From Varunaivibrio sulfuroxidans (lineage in GTDB: Bacteria > Pseudomonadota > Alphaproteobacteria > Rhodospirillales > Magnetovibrionaceae), in assembly GCF_029318635.1 (NCBI RefSeq), contig NZ_CP119676.1:1008614-1072613 (forward strand): 64,000 nt of DNA, read 5' to 3'. Of the stretch, positions 8,316-15,956 are shown one piece after another. Made by a program: the position numbers and the translations under genes. Position 1 is the first letter of the stretch. The number at the start of each line of letters is the position of its first letter. The notes under the pieces were generated by a model, which saw only the letters and a program-made list of their open reading frames with translations, made no database searches and had not been told where the DNA came from.

Positions 8316-9999
8316 AGGCTTTACGATCCTCGAAGAAGGCATCGACATCCGGGTGCAAGTAGGCCGGCACCCGGCTTTTGACATAGGCGATATCGCGGCC
8401 GAGCCGATGGGCGCGCGTCCTTTGGGCGTTCACGTCGCCGATGATGAAACCGTTGGCGATAAAGGTGGCGATCGCATCACCCGGAGCATTTGCGTCCTGA
8501 AAATCGCGGGTCGCCAGATTGTACATCAGGCCGTCGTAAAACGGTTTGGGTTCGATATGGGCGATAGCGACAAGGGCCCCGCCTTCGACCCTCAGAAGAT
8601 CGCCGACACACAAATCTTCGGCCTGCTTGGGTCCGTCGGCGGTCATGAAGACATGATTGCCCGAGGTCGTGATTTCGTGATCCGCATCGGAGCGCACCGT
8701 AAGCGCGATTCCTTTATGGATGCCCTTGTTGGTCCAACGCACCGTCGCCACGCCATCATCCGTCGCCACCCGGTCGCCCGCGATGATTTTCTCGATGGGT
8801 TTTGTCGTCCCGTCGGCCATGGTCACCGCGGCGGCGCCGGCGACGCAGTGCCAGACGAATTCGATCGGCATGATTTCCAAGGTGCCGTCCAGGGGGTCCT
8901 CGTCGGGCGTATCCTTGCTCTGCACCGCGGCGAAGGATAGGTCGCCGTTGTCCATGACCACCGTCATGCCGCAGTAAAAGTAGGCCAGCATGTCCGAGCT
9001 CCAGGTTACATGGCCGAACTTGATCGGGTTCCCGGGATCGCTGGTGCTGACCCCGGCGGGAAGCTTCCATTTCAACTTGTTCGGGTTGGCGGCGTCGATC
9101 GAGAACGCGCTATAGACGGTGTCCATGTCCGTGGGCGACAGTTCCGCCCCGCCGCCGCCGGTTTTATCGGCGACATAGATGTCCAGGTAAAGCCCGCTTT
9201 TCGCTTTCAGCGGCGCCTTGATTTTCGAACCGAAGGTGACGCTGCCGTGGAAGGGAATTTTACCGATCGGGTGATCCTGGACGGGTTCGTTCCAGGCATA
9301 GTCGAATTGGGAACTTCCCCCCTGGTCGGTCCAGGCCCGCCCCAAGCCGATGTTGATCGCCTTGGGGTTCAGGGGCGCGGTCGTCGTCCTGATCGGCGCC
9401 TTAAGGGTGGGGTCGCCGGTCGGGCCGTCGGACGCCGCCCTTTTCACGACCCCGCTGGAACCTTCGAACCCCTCGGAATCGCCGGCCCCGGTCTTTCCCG
9501 TATAGGCGTAATGCAGGTACGCGGTCACATCCAAGTCGGCGCCTCCAGAGGTCGGCGGCGCCGTCTCGACGGGCAGAAAGGCTTGTGCAAAGTCGTTGCT
9601 AAAGCCGTGAGCGACAATATCGTGCGTCGTGTTGTCCTGCACGATCAGGGTCAGGTTCATGCTCGAATAGCCCCCGACAATCGTACCGAACCCGTTGGAG
9701 GCCACCTTGGCGTTCGACTTAGACAGCCCCAGACCCGGGATCACGAACATGTTTTGCCACCCTTTTTCGGAGGTGGACGGCTCCGCCGTGGACAGTCCGT
9801 TGCGGTTCTGCGCCTGCCTGATCCGCTCCAGGGTTTGCAGGCGTCCGGGATATCTGTCGCTATCGTCGGCCAACGCCGTCATCATCGTCGCGAAAGCATG
9901 TTGTCGAGGATCGCGAAAATCATAGGTCAGGCACCCATTCTCTGGAATCAAGGCGTCCATATAAGCAAAAAGTTCTTTTTGTTCCGCCGTAATGTTCAT
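8314..9999 (-). CDS. Uncharacterised protein with C-terminal Hint (intein/hedgehog-type) domain
   Basis: This 561-residue protein starts at an ATG 6 bases after AGAGGA. Residues 1-384 are not recognised: a polar N-terminus, then a beta-rich region, with no signal peptide. A Hint domain spans about residues 385-524. It has Cys385 after VWH, the opening CVAGAAAVTMADGTTKPIEK, a block-B-like SGNHVF segment, and an end at FIANGFIIGDVN with Asn524. The usual penultimate histidine is replaced by valine and Ala525 follows, which resembles bacterial intein-like domains rather than splicing inteins. A 37-residue tail follows. Self-cleavage is plausible but unproven. It lies upstream of the PI-PLC gene on the same strand. 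Confidence 0.75.
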   Translation of the reverse strand: MNITAEQKELFAYMDALIPENGCLTYDFRDPRQHAFATMMTALADDSDRYPGRLQTLERIRQAQNRNGLSTAEPSTSEKGWQNMFVIPGLGLSKSNAKVASNGFGTIVGGYSSMNLTLIVQDNTTHDIVAHGFSNDFAQAFLPVETAPPTSGGADLDVTAYLHYAYTGKTGAGDSEGFEGSSGVVKRAASDGPTGDPTLKAPIRTTTAPLNPKAINIGLGRAWTDQGGSSQFDYAWNEPVQDHPIGKIPFHGSVTFGSKIKAPLKAKSGLYLDIYVADKTGGGGAELSPTDMDTVYSAFSIDAANPNKLKWKLPAGVSTSDPGNPIKFGHVTWSSDMLAYFYCGMTVVMDNGDLSFAAVQSKDTPDEDPLDGTLEIMPIEFVWHCVAGAAAVTMADGTTKPIEKIIAGDRVATDDGVATVRWTNKGIHKGIALTVRSDADHEITTSGNHVFMTADGPKQAEDLCVGDLLRVEGGALVAIAHIEPKPFYDGLMYNLATRDFQDANAPGDAIATFIANGFIIGDVNAQRTRAHRLGRDIAYVKSRVPAYLHPDVDAFFEDRKA

Positions 10000-10364
10000 T
10001 CCATCCTCTTTCGCTATGCGTTCTGTTTCACGTCCTCTTTCGAGCGGCTCGTCAAGTTTTCAGGTTTTTTTATGGAAAATTTTTTTATAGCAGTACGTTG
10101 GAAGTATTTTTTATCTCAAAACAAGCCACAAGATATCGACAGAGAACAGCTTATATCGCGTATGATCTCACTTTATGAACCTTGAGACTAACGCACTCTA
10201 TGCGACTATTTTTTTACATGGAAACACTTTTTTGGGGAATTTTAATAAATTTAATACACGTTGTCGCCACGACGCGTGAGCATTCCCCACCTCGCCGTGA
10301 AATCAGGAAACCTAACTCTGGATTTTACCGCTGACCCTCATGGCCGCACCGCCTGCCCCGAAGC
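10000..10364. other. AT-rich intergenic segment upstream of the Hint gene
   Basis: This 365-base stretch is clearly richer in A and T than its surroundings, with several T runs, and has no coding frame I can support. It should hold the leftward promoter of the Hint-domain gene and the 3' end of the trmL transcript, but I could not pick a convincing -35/-10 pair or terminator. Its composition marks it as part of the accessory island. Confidence 0.5.
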
Positions 10365-10859
10365 CTAGGGTCGAGCGCCGTCGGCGGCAGGGAAGGAACG
10401 GGTTTGGCGCAATGCCTCGCCCAGCACCATGGCGCACGATTGAGCGACATTGATCGAACGCATGCCCGGACGCATCGGGATCAAGATCGCGCTATCGACG
10501 GCGTCATGTACGGCGTCGGGGACCCCCGCGCTTTCGCGACCCAGCAACAACGTGTCGGTCGGCGCAAATTCGAAATCCGTGTAAGGCACGGCGGCGCGGG
10601 TGCTTAGAAGAATCAAGCGACCGGTCCCTTCACGGCGTCTCGGTTCTTCGCCGCGCGATGCGCAAAACGCCTGCCATGAGGCATGACGGCGCAGCTCGAC
10701 GTGATCGATGTAATCCATTCCCGCGCGCGCCATCTTGCGCGTACTGAAGATAAACCCGCACGGCTCGATCACATCGACGCCAACCCCCAGACACGCGCCC
10801 AGACGCAACAGCGCCCCGGTATTTTGAGGGATATCCGGCTGATAAAGGGCGATACGCAT
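10365..10859 (-). CDS. trmL: tRNA (cytidine(34)-2'-O)-methyltransferase
   Basis: This 164-residue SPOUT-class enzyme methylates the ribose of the wobble nucleotide in certain leucine tRNAs using S-adenosylmethionine. The N-terminus MRIALYQPDIPQNTG, the LLLGRESAGVPD motif and the knot segment PMRPGMRSINVAQS are all typical, and the length matches the family. The ATG at 10859 is chosen because MRIALYQP is the usual N-terminus; a TTG three codons upstream is in frame. A fragment of a second trmL-like copy lies at 6006-6062, on the far side of the island. Confidence 0.93.
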   Translation of the reverse strand: MRIALYQPDIPQNTGALLRLGACLGVGVDVIEPCGFIFSTRKMARAGMDYIDHVELRRHASWQAFCASRGEEPRRREGTGRLILLSTRAAVPYTDFEFAPTDTLLLGRESAGVPDAVHDAVDSAILIPMRPGMRSINVAQSCAMVLGEALRQTRSFPAADGARP

Positions 10860-11062
10860 GCTCTGCAACGGGGCCTAAATATGTCCATGTTGGATGACCG
10901 GGTGCGACACTAAATCCTCCCCGTGCAAATGGCCAGAGCCATGTAGCCAACCCGACGAAACGCATCGAACTCGGCGATACGGAGGAACGGTCAAAAAAAA
11001 ATACCGCGTCGTTATTCGCCGGTCCTTGTTGCCGCTTGGCGTATCAATTGGGCGACCATTTT

Positions 11063-11197
11063 TTAACCCCCGGACATCCGTATGACTTGCCCCGGGTTTT
11101 TGTGCTTTTCGCTCTCGCCGCCGGCGGCGATGCCCGCCTGGCCGGCGATCACGACAACCGCGATGATGACAGTCTTCACAACGTCACGCAAAAACAT
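11063..11197 (-). CDS. Small exported protein of unknown function (44 aa)
   Basis: This short frame has a strong ribosome binding site (AGGAGAG, 7 bases before the ATG). It encodes a positively charged start (MFLRDVVKT), a hydrophobic stretch VIIAVVVIAGQAGIAA that looks like a signal peptide or single membrane helix, and a polar tail GGESEKHKNPGQVIRMSGG. I do not recognise a family. It points away from the adjacent Rieske gene. The support is the start site and the signal-like composition only, so it may be missed by automatic annotation. Confidence 0.55.
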   Translation of the reverse strand: MFLRDVVKTVIIAVVVIAGQAGIAAGGESEKHKNPGQVIRMSGG

Positions 11198-11513
11198 CGC
11201 GCGCTCTCCTGAAAAAGTTATGAGGCGATCCGTGTCGTGGAGGCACATCCGTAAGGGGTGTGAAAACCGTCACATTTTCAGAAAAACAGCGGCTGATAAT
11301 CCACACGTTTCCTTTTCCATAAGAACGTTGACCTTCACGTTGCGGGACGCCTTAAGAGTGGCCCTCGGGCGTATGAGCGCGGTCGCGCCACACTTAAGAC
11401 AAGATCGCCGTCTATGTTTCGGCGGGTGAATGGGGGGGCACTTTGTATCGCGGACCACAACGCGCGGTCGAGGAGGTATCGACGCGTCGCAATAAAGCAA
11501 AGGAGTTTTCTCA
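11198..11513. other. Divergent intergenic region before the first Rieske gene
   Basis: This 316-base region separates the leftward small exported gene from petA copy 1. It ends in AAAGGAG before the petA start and must hold promoters in both directions. A TTGACC at about 11328 has no good -10 at normal spacing. No gene, repeat or RNA was recognised. Confidence 0.4.
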
Positions 11514-12071
11514 ATGACAGACACCCCCGCCGATAAAATACTCCATGGCGCCGACAGCCCCTCATCACGGCGAGATTTTTTACTGATTTCGACATCGGTG
11601 CTCGGACTCGCGGGCCTCGTCGCCTCGGCCTGGCCGTTCATCGATTCCATCGGACCGGCCGCCGATATTCTCGCGCTGTCATCCACCGACGTCGATCTCG
11701 GCGCGATGCAGGTTGGTCAGGCGATTACCGTCAAGTGGCGCGGCAAACCTATTTTCATCCGTTATCGCACCGCGAAAGAAATCAAAGAAGCGCGGGATGT
11801 CCCCCTTAGTCAGTTGATCGACCCTCAGGCGGACAAGGATCGGGTGCAAAAAGCGCAATGGATCGTCGTAATCGGCATCTGCACCCACTTGGGCTGTATT
11901 CCCTTGGGGCAAAAACCGACCGATCCTCGCGGAGACTACGGTGGCTGGTATTGCCCCTGCCATGGTTCGGAATACGACACTTCGGGCCGCGTCCGCCGCG
12001 GCCCGGCCCCGAAAAATCTGTACCTTCCCCCATACAAATTTCTCGACAATACAAAAATTCGTATCGGCTGA
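11514..12071 (+). CDS. petA: Ubiquinol-cytochrome c reductase Rieske iron-sulfur subunit, copy 1
   Basis: This 185-residue Rieske protein has a twin-arginine N-terminus (SSRRDFLL) followed by one membrane helix (STSVLGLAGLVASAWPF). The two cluster-binding boxes, CTHLGC and CPCHGS, are intact, so it should carry a [2Fe-2S] cluster and take electrons from ubiquinol in the bc1 complex. By hand count it matches the second Rieske gene 400 bases downstream at 142 of 185 positions. It has its own strong Shine-Dalgarno (AAAGGAG) and a terminator-like hairpin about 90 bases downstream, so it is probably expressed separately from petBC. Confidence 0.95.
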   Translation: MTDTPADKILHGADSPSSRRDFLLISTSVLGLAGLVASAWPFIDSIGPAADILALSSTDVDLGAMQVGQAITVKWRGKPIFIRYRTAKEIKEARDVPLSQLIDPQADKDRVQKAQWIVVIGICTHLGCIPLGQKPTDPRGDYGGWYCPCHGSEYDTSGRVRRGPAPKNLYLPPYKFLDNTKIRIG

Positions 12072-12163
12072 CGCGGCGCAAGAGAACCGTCCCCAAATTA
12101 GGAGGCGCCGAAAACGCCTACCCGACCTGAAAGCGTATGAGGCAAGGCCGCCGTGAGGAGACG

Positions 12164-12188
12164 CCCCCTCAACCGGGGGATATTTTTT
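12164..12188 (+). terminator. Probable rho-independent terminator after petA copy 1
   Basis: A 5-bp all-GC stem (CCCCC at 12164-12168, GGGGG at 12175-12179) with a 6-base loop is followed by TATTTTTT. The stem is short but the U tract is good. It would separate petA copy 1 from the petA copy 2-petB-petC operon. Confidence 0.5.
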
Positions 12189-12499
12189 GGCCGAAAAATG
12201 GCGAAATTTACATTTAAAAAAAACCACAAAATACTAAAAAAATCCCCTAGTTGACGGATCGGTTATAATCTTTCTCATTTCATAACATTAGATTAATTAT
12301 ATATTCTTCCCTTCCCAAGCCGCCCTTTTTCAATTATATGGTGGCTCTGTCCGGTTATACACCGTATGACTGTTGATCCAATTGACGACCGTGTTCTCCT
12401 TGGTCTTTCCCGACCTCGGTGAGTGGTCGTCTCGTTTTGTGTACGCAAAAGGGGTGCTCTCAATAGGTTGGGGGCCACAGAGCTGAAGAAGGCGACATA
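12189..12499. other. AT-rich leader region before the second Rieske gene
   Basis: This region should hold the promoter of the petABC operon. It is AT-rich to about 12340. A TTGACG (12251-12256) and TATAAT (12264-12269) are only 7 bases apart, so they do not form a sigma-70 promoter. GACGACC (12384-12390) and GGTCGTC (12425-12431) can pair to form a leader hairpin. No gene is evident. Confidence 0.4.
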
Positions 12500-13057
12500 A
12501 TGACAGAGACCACAGCGAATACTATCGGCGCTCCAGGCGAAGGGGGGAGTTCCCGCCGCGATTTTTTACTGATCTCAACCTCCGTTCTTGGCGCGGCGGG
12601 CCTTGTCATCTCGGCATGGCCGTTCATTGATTCCATTAGTCCCGCGGCGGATGTCCGTGCGCTGGCCTCCACTGAGGTTGACCTCAGCGCGATGCAGGTC
12701 GGCCAAGCGATCACCGCCATCTGGCGCGGCAAACCCGTTTTCATCCGCTACCGCACCGAAGCCGAAATTAAGGCGGCTGAAGACGTCAAACTCGCCGATC
12801 TCCCCGACCCGCAAGCCGACAAGGATCGCGTGCAAAAGGCCCAATGGCTAATCGTCGTCGGAATTTGCACCCACTTAGGGTGTATCCCCTTGGGACAGAA
12901 GCCGAGCGATCCTCGTGGCGACTATGGCGGTTGGTATTGCCCTTGCCACGGTTCGGAATATGATACGTCCGGGCGCATCCGCCGGGGACCCGCGCCTAAA
13001 AATTTGCTCGTCCCGAAGTACGCGTTCGTCGAAGACACCAAAGTTCGTATCGGGTAA
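12500..13057 (+). CDS. petA: Ubiquinol-cytochrome c reductase Rieske iron-sulfur subunit, copy 2
   Basis: This second 185-residue Rieske protein has the same layout as copy 1: SSRRDFLL twin-arginine motif, one membrane helix, CTHLGC and CPCHGS cluster boxes. Differences are concentrated in the first 18 residues, the region around residues 95-105 and the last 20 residues, while the cluster-binding domain is nearly identical. It sits 12 bases before petB, the normal position in alphaproteobacterial petABC, so it is the likely main bc1 Rieske subunit. The duplication would allow a choice between isoforms under different redox or oxygen conditions (inference). Confidence 0.96.
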   Translation: MTETTANTIGAPGEGGSSRRDFLLISTSVLGAAGLVISAWPFIDSISPAADVRALASTEVDLSAMQVGQAITAIWRGKPVFIRYRTEAEIKAAEDVKLADLPDPQADKDRVQKAQWLIVVGICTHLGCIPLGQKPSDPRGDYGGWYCPCHGSEYDTSGRIRRGPAPKNLLVPKYAFVEDTKVRIG

Positions 13058-13069
13058 GGGGACCTGTTC

Positions 13070-14320
13070 ATGCAAGAGAACCAAACGAAGAGAAACAAGC
13101 TGGTCGAGTGGATCGATTATCGTCTGCCGATTTTCAGCTACACCGACCATAACGTGATCAGCTATCCGACGCCGAAGAACCTCAATTGGATGTGGAACTT
13201 CGGCTCGCTGGCCGGGATCGTCCTGGTCATCATGATCGCGAGCGGCGTCTTCCTGGCGATGAACTATCAGCCGAACACCGCCATCGCCTTTCAAAGCGTC
13301 GAACGCATCGTGCGTGACGTCAACTACGGCTGGCTGCTACGCTATATCCATATGAACGGGGCCTCGATGTTCTTCGTCCTGGTCTATATACATATGTTCC
13401 GAGGGCTTTATTACGGTTCGTACAAGGCGCCGCGCGAATTGCTGTGGATGATCGGCGTGGTCATTTACGTCACCATGATGGCGACCGCGTTCATGGGATA
13501 TGTCCTACCCTGGGGGCAGATGAGCTTCTGGGGCGCCACCGTGATCACCAACCTATTCTCGGCGATCCCGGTGATCGGCACCCACATCGTCAACTGGATC
13601 TGGGGCGGTTTCTCCGTTGATTTGCCGACGTTGAACCGCTTCTTCGTCTGGCATTATCTGTTGCCGATGATCCTGTTTATGTTCGTGGTCGTCCACTTGT
13701 GGGCGCTGCACGTGCACAAGTCCAACAATCCCTTGGGCATCGACATCAAAAGCAAAGACGATGTCATGCCGTTTCATCCGTATTACACGATCAAGGACCT
13801 GGTTGGTCTTGGCGTCTTCATGATGGTTTTTCTGTTCTTCGTGTTCTTCTACCCCAACTTTTTCGGGGAACCGGACAACTACATTCCCGCCAACCCGATG
13901 GTCACCCCGCCGCACATCGTTCCGGAATGGTACTTCCTGCCCTTCTACGCCATCTTGCGCGCGGTTCCGGATAAATTGGGCGGCGTCATCGTGATGTTCT
14001 CGGGCGTCCTGATCCTGTTCGTTTTACCCTGGCTCGATACCTCCAAGGTGCGCAGCGCCACTTTCCGGCCGATCTACAAACAGTTGTTCTGGATCTTCGT
14101 CCTCGACTGCATCCTTCTCGGGATCGTCGGTTCCAAGCCGCCCGATTACGCATTCTTCGGCCTGATCAAGGGCGTCCTTGTCGGCCGTGCCGCTACGATT
14201 TATTACTTCTTCCATTTCTTGGTGCTGATGCCGCTCGTCGGCAAGTTGGAAAAGCCGAAACCGTTGCCCAACAGCATCAACGAAGAAGTGATCAAAGCTT
14301 GCCGCGCGAAGGAGGATTGA
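13070..14320 (+). CDS. petB: Cytochrome b of the bc1 complex
   Basis: This 416-residue polytopic protein carries the two b haems and both quinone sites. Recognisable parts are the first helix after [19 protein letters not shown], the haem-bearing helices around [12 protein letters not shown] and [12 protein letters not shown] (histidines IHMNG, IHMFRG, WHYLL and VVHLW), the quinol-site segment near [15 protein letters not shown], and the [18 protein letters not shown] motif of the Qo site. The length and eight-helix pattern match alphaproteobacterial PetB. It lies 12 bases after petA copy 2 and 3 bases before petC. Confidence 0.97.
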   Translation: MQENQTKRNKLVEWIDYRLPIFSYTDHNVISYPTPKNLNWMWNFGSLAGIVLVIMIASGVFLAMNYQPNTAIAFQSVERIVRDVNYGWLLRYIHMNGASMFFVLVYIHMFRGLYYGSYKAPRELLWMIGVVIYVTMMATAFMGYVLPWGQMSFWGATVITNLFSAIPVIGTHIVNWIWGGFSVDLPTLNRFFVWHYLLPMILFMFVVVHLWALHVHKSNNPLGIDIKSKDDVMPFHPYYTIKDLVGLGVFMMVFLFFVFFYPNFFGEPDNYIPANPMVTPPHIVPEWYFLPFYAILRAVPDKLGGVIVMFSGVLILFVLPWLDTSKVRSATFRPIYKQLFWIFVLDCILLGIVGSKPPDYAFFGLIKGVLVGRAATIYYFFHFLVLMPLVGKLEKPKPLPNSINEEVIKACRAKED

Positions 14321-14323
14321 TCC

Positions 14324-15130
14324 ATGCGTAAGTTAATATTCGGCGCGGTGGCCGCGATGGCCATCGCCTCCGGGGGCTTCGCCTCCGGGACCGCCCTCGC
14401 CAGTGAAGGCGGCGTGGATTTCCCTCAAGAGAACTGGTCGTTCAAGGGTATCTTCGGAAAATTCGATCGTCCGGCGTTGCGCCGCGGCGCCCAGGTTTAT
14501 CTCGAGGTTTGCTCAAATTGCCACTCTCTGTCGTTGCTGTCCTACCGCAACCTGGAGCAAATCGGATTTTCCAAGGCCGAGGTGAAGAAAATCGCCGCAG
14601 GCTTCGACGTCCAAGACGGACCCAACGACGAAGGCGATATGTATACCCGCCCGGCGCGTCCGTCCGATAAGTTCGTGGCTCCGTTCGCCAATGAAAAGGC
14701 GGCGCGCGCGGCGAACAACGGCGCCTTCCCGCCCGACCTCTCGGTGATCGTCAAGGCGCGCAAGGGCGGCGTCGATTACATTCACGCCCTGCTCACCGGC
14801 TTCCGCGATCCGCCGGCCGATTTCAAATTGAAGGACGGTATGCAGTATAACCTGTACTTCCCCGGCCATCAGATCGGCATGCCGCCGCCGCTCGACGCCG
14901 ACAGCGTCGAATACGCCGACGGCACCAAGGCGACCTTGGAACAGGAATCGCGCGATGTGACGACCTTCCTGGCGTGGGCCGCAGAGCCGGAACTCGAAGC
15001 GCGCAAGCGCCTCGGCATCAAGGTGATGATCTATCTTTTCGTTCTCACATCGATGCTGTACGTGCTGAAAAAACGCATATGGAAACGGGTCTGCCTGGAC
15101 GGATCGGACCAGGAAAATCCGCCGGCCTAA
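14324..15130 (+). CDS. petC: Cytochrome c1 of the bc1 complex
   Basis: This 268-residue protein has a signal peptide (residues 1-26, cleaved near ALA), a haem c motif CSNCH at residues 63-67 and a probable axial methionine in QIGMPPPL. A C-terminal membrane helix (VMIYLFVLTSMLYVL) is followed by a basic anchor. It accepts electrons from the Rieske protein and passes them to soluble or membrane cytochrome c. It is the last gene of petABC and is followed by a strong terminator. Confidence 0.97.
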   Translation: MRKLIFGAVAAMAIASGGFASGTALASEGGVDFPQENWSFKGIFGKFDRPALRRGAQVYLEVCSNCHSLSLLSYRNLEQIGFSKAEVKKIAAGFDVQDGPNDEGDMYTRPARPSDKFVAPFANEKAARAANNGAFPPDLSVIVKARKGGVDYIHALLTGFRDPPADFKLKDGMQYNLYFPGHQIGMPPPLDADSVEYADGTKATLEQESRDVTTFLAWAAEPELEARKRLGIKVMIYLFVLTSMLYVLKKRIWKRVCLDGSDQENPPA

Positions 15131-15145
15131 AACCAAACTACCGAG

Positions 15146-15183
15146 AAAAAAGGCCCCACCGGATCGCCGGTGGGGCCTTTTTT
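15146..15183 (+). terminator. Rho-independent terminator after petC
   Basis: AAGGCCCCACCGG pairs with CCGGTGGGGCCTT around a 4-base loop and is followed by an uninterrupted T run. The stem of about 13 perfect pairs starts 19 bases after the petC stop and is a textbook intrinsic terminator. The A run before the stem could also allow function in the other direction. Confidence 0.92.
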
Positions 15184-15220
15184 GCGTGCTGACGATATCG
15201 AATCGACGATCGCCACCATC

Positions 15221-15273
15221 CTCGTGGAGCGGCGTGACGTTTCGGGTTCGAGAAGTCGGTGTCAATCCACGAG
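15221..15273. repeat. 53-bp relative of the 135-bp repeat family (copy D)
   Basis: It has the same termini as the family, CTCGTGG and CCACGAG. The right half matches the end of the full-length repeats: CGAGAAGTCGGTGTCAATCC against CGAAACGTCGGAGTCGATCC, then CACGAG in both. The left half contains ACGTTTCGGGTTCG, which pairs imperfectly with the right half. It looks like an internally deleted or palindromic derivative. It lies between the petC terminator and the 3' end of the aldolase gene. Confidence 0.6.
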
Positions 15274-15311
15274 ACGTTCTCGCCAGATGTCCTCGTGTGT
15301 GTTTTCGTGGT

Positions 15312-15956
15312 TTATTTCTGCGCAGACTCGCCGTAGGACTTAAATTTCTCCAACACCAGATCCATTTCATCGTCCTCCAGAATGATCGGTCGGCCGATCT
15401 GCAGTGCGCGCCAATACTGCTCGGCTAGGCTTTCGACCTCGCTGGCCACCGCCAGGGCCTGCGCCAAGGTTCCACCCACGGCGATCATCCCGTGGTTGGC
15501 GAGAAGACAGGCCTTGCGCCCATCCAGGGCGATAACGGCCCGATCCGACAATGCCTGTGTACCAAAGGTTGCATAGGGCGCGCAGCGAATATCGCGCCCG
15601 CCCGCCACCGCCACCATGTAGTGAAAGGCGGGTATCGCCATTGCGACACAAGCCAGGGCGGTGCAAAACGGAGAGTGGGCGTGCACCACGGCGCCGACAT
15701 CCGCCCGGTTAAGATAAATGTCGCGATGAAAACGCCATTCGCTGGACGGCTTCAAGGGACCGACGCTGTCACCGTTCATGTTCATTAGGGCGATGTCCGC
15801 CGGGCCCAGCGCCGCGTAATCGACACCCGAGGGTGTAATTAGGAAACCGCCGTCGACGCGCGCGCTGACATTACCCGTTTTTCCCTTGTTCAGTCCCGTG
15901 GACAACATGTCCAAGGCGATCTTGATTACATCGGCGCGCAGGGATTGCTCCATCAT
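15312..15956 (-). CDS. Class II (FucA-like) aldolase of the methylthioadenosine/5'-deoxyadenosine DHAP shunt
   Basis: This 214-residue class II aldolase/adducin protein overlaps mtnA by 4 bases. Its metal ligands and base fall at Glu73, His92, His94 and His155, the same numbering as E. coli L-fuculose-1-phosphate aldolase. In this operon it most likely splits 5-methylthioribulose-1-phosphate (and 5-deoxyribulose-1-phosphate) into DHAP and an aldehyde, as Ald2 does in Rhodospirillum rubrum. The alternative is the dehydratase MtnB of the classical methionine salvage pathway, but no mtnC, mtnD or mtnE is nearby and the active-site pattern looks aldolase-like. Confidence is high for the family, moderate for the substrate. 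Confidence 0.8.
   Translation of the reverse strand: MMEQSLRADVIKIALDMLSTGLNKGKTGNVSARVDGGFLITPSGVDYAALGPADIALMNMNGDSVGPLKPSSEWRFHRDIYLNRADVGAVVHAHSPFCTALACVAMAIPAFHYMVAVAGGRDIRCAPYATFGTQALSDRAVIALDGRKACLLANHGMIAVGGTLAQALAVASEVESLAEQYWRALQIGRPIILEDDEMDLVLEKFKSYGESAQK

Noticed and set aside
12251-12269. TTGACG and TATAAT before petA copy 2 as a sigma-70 promoter
   Set aside because: The boxes are only 7 bases apart, far short of the 16-18 needed.
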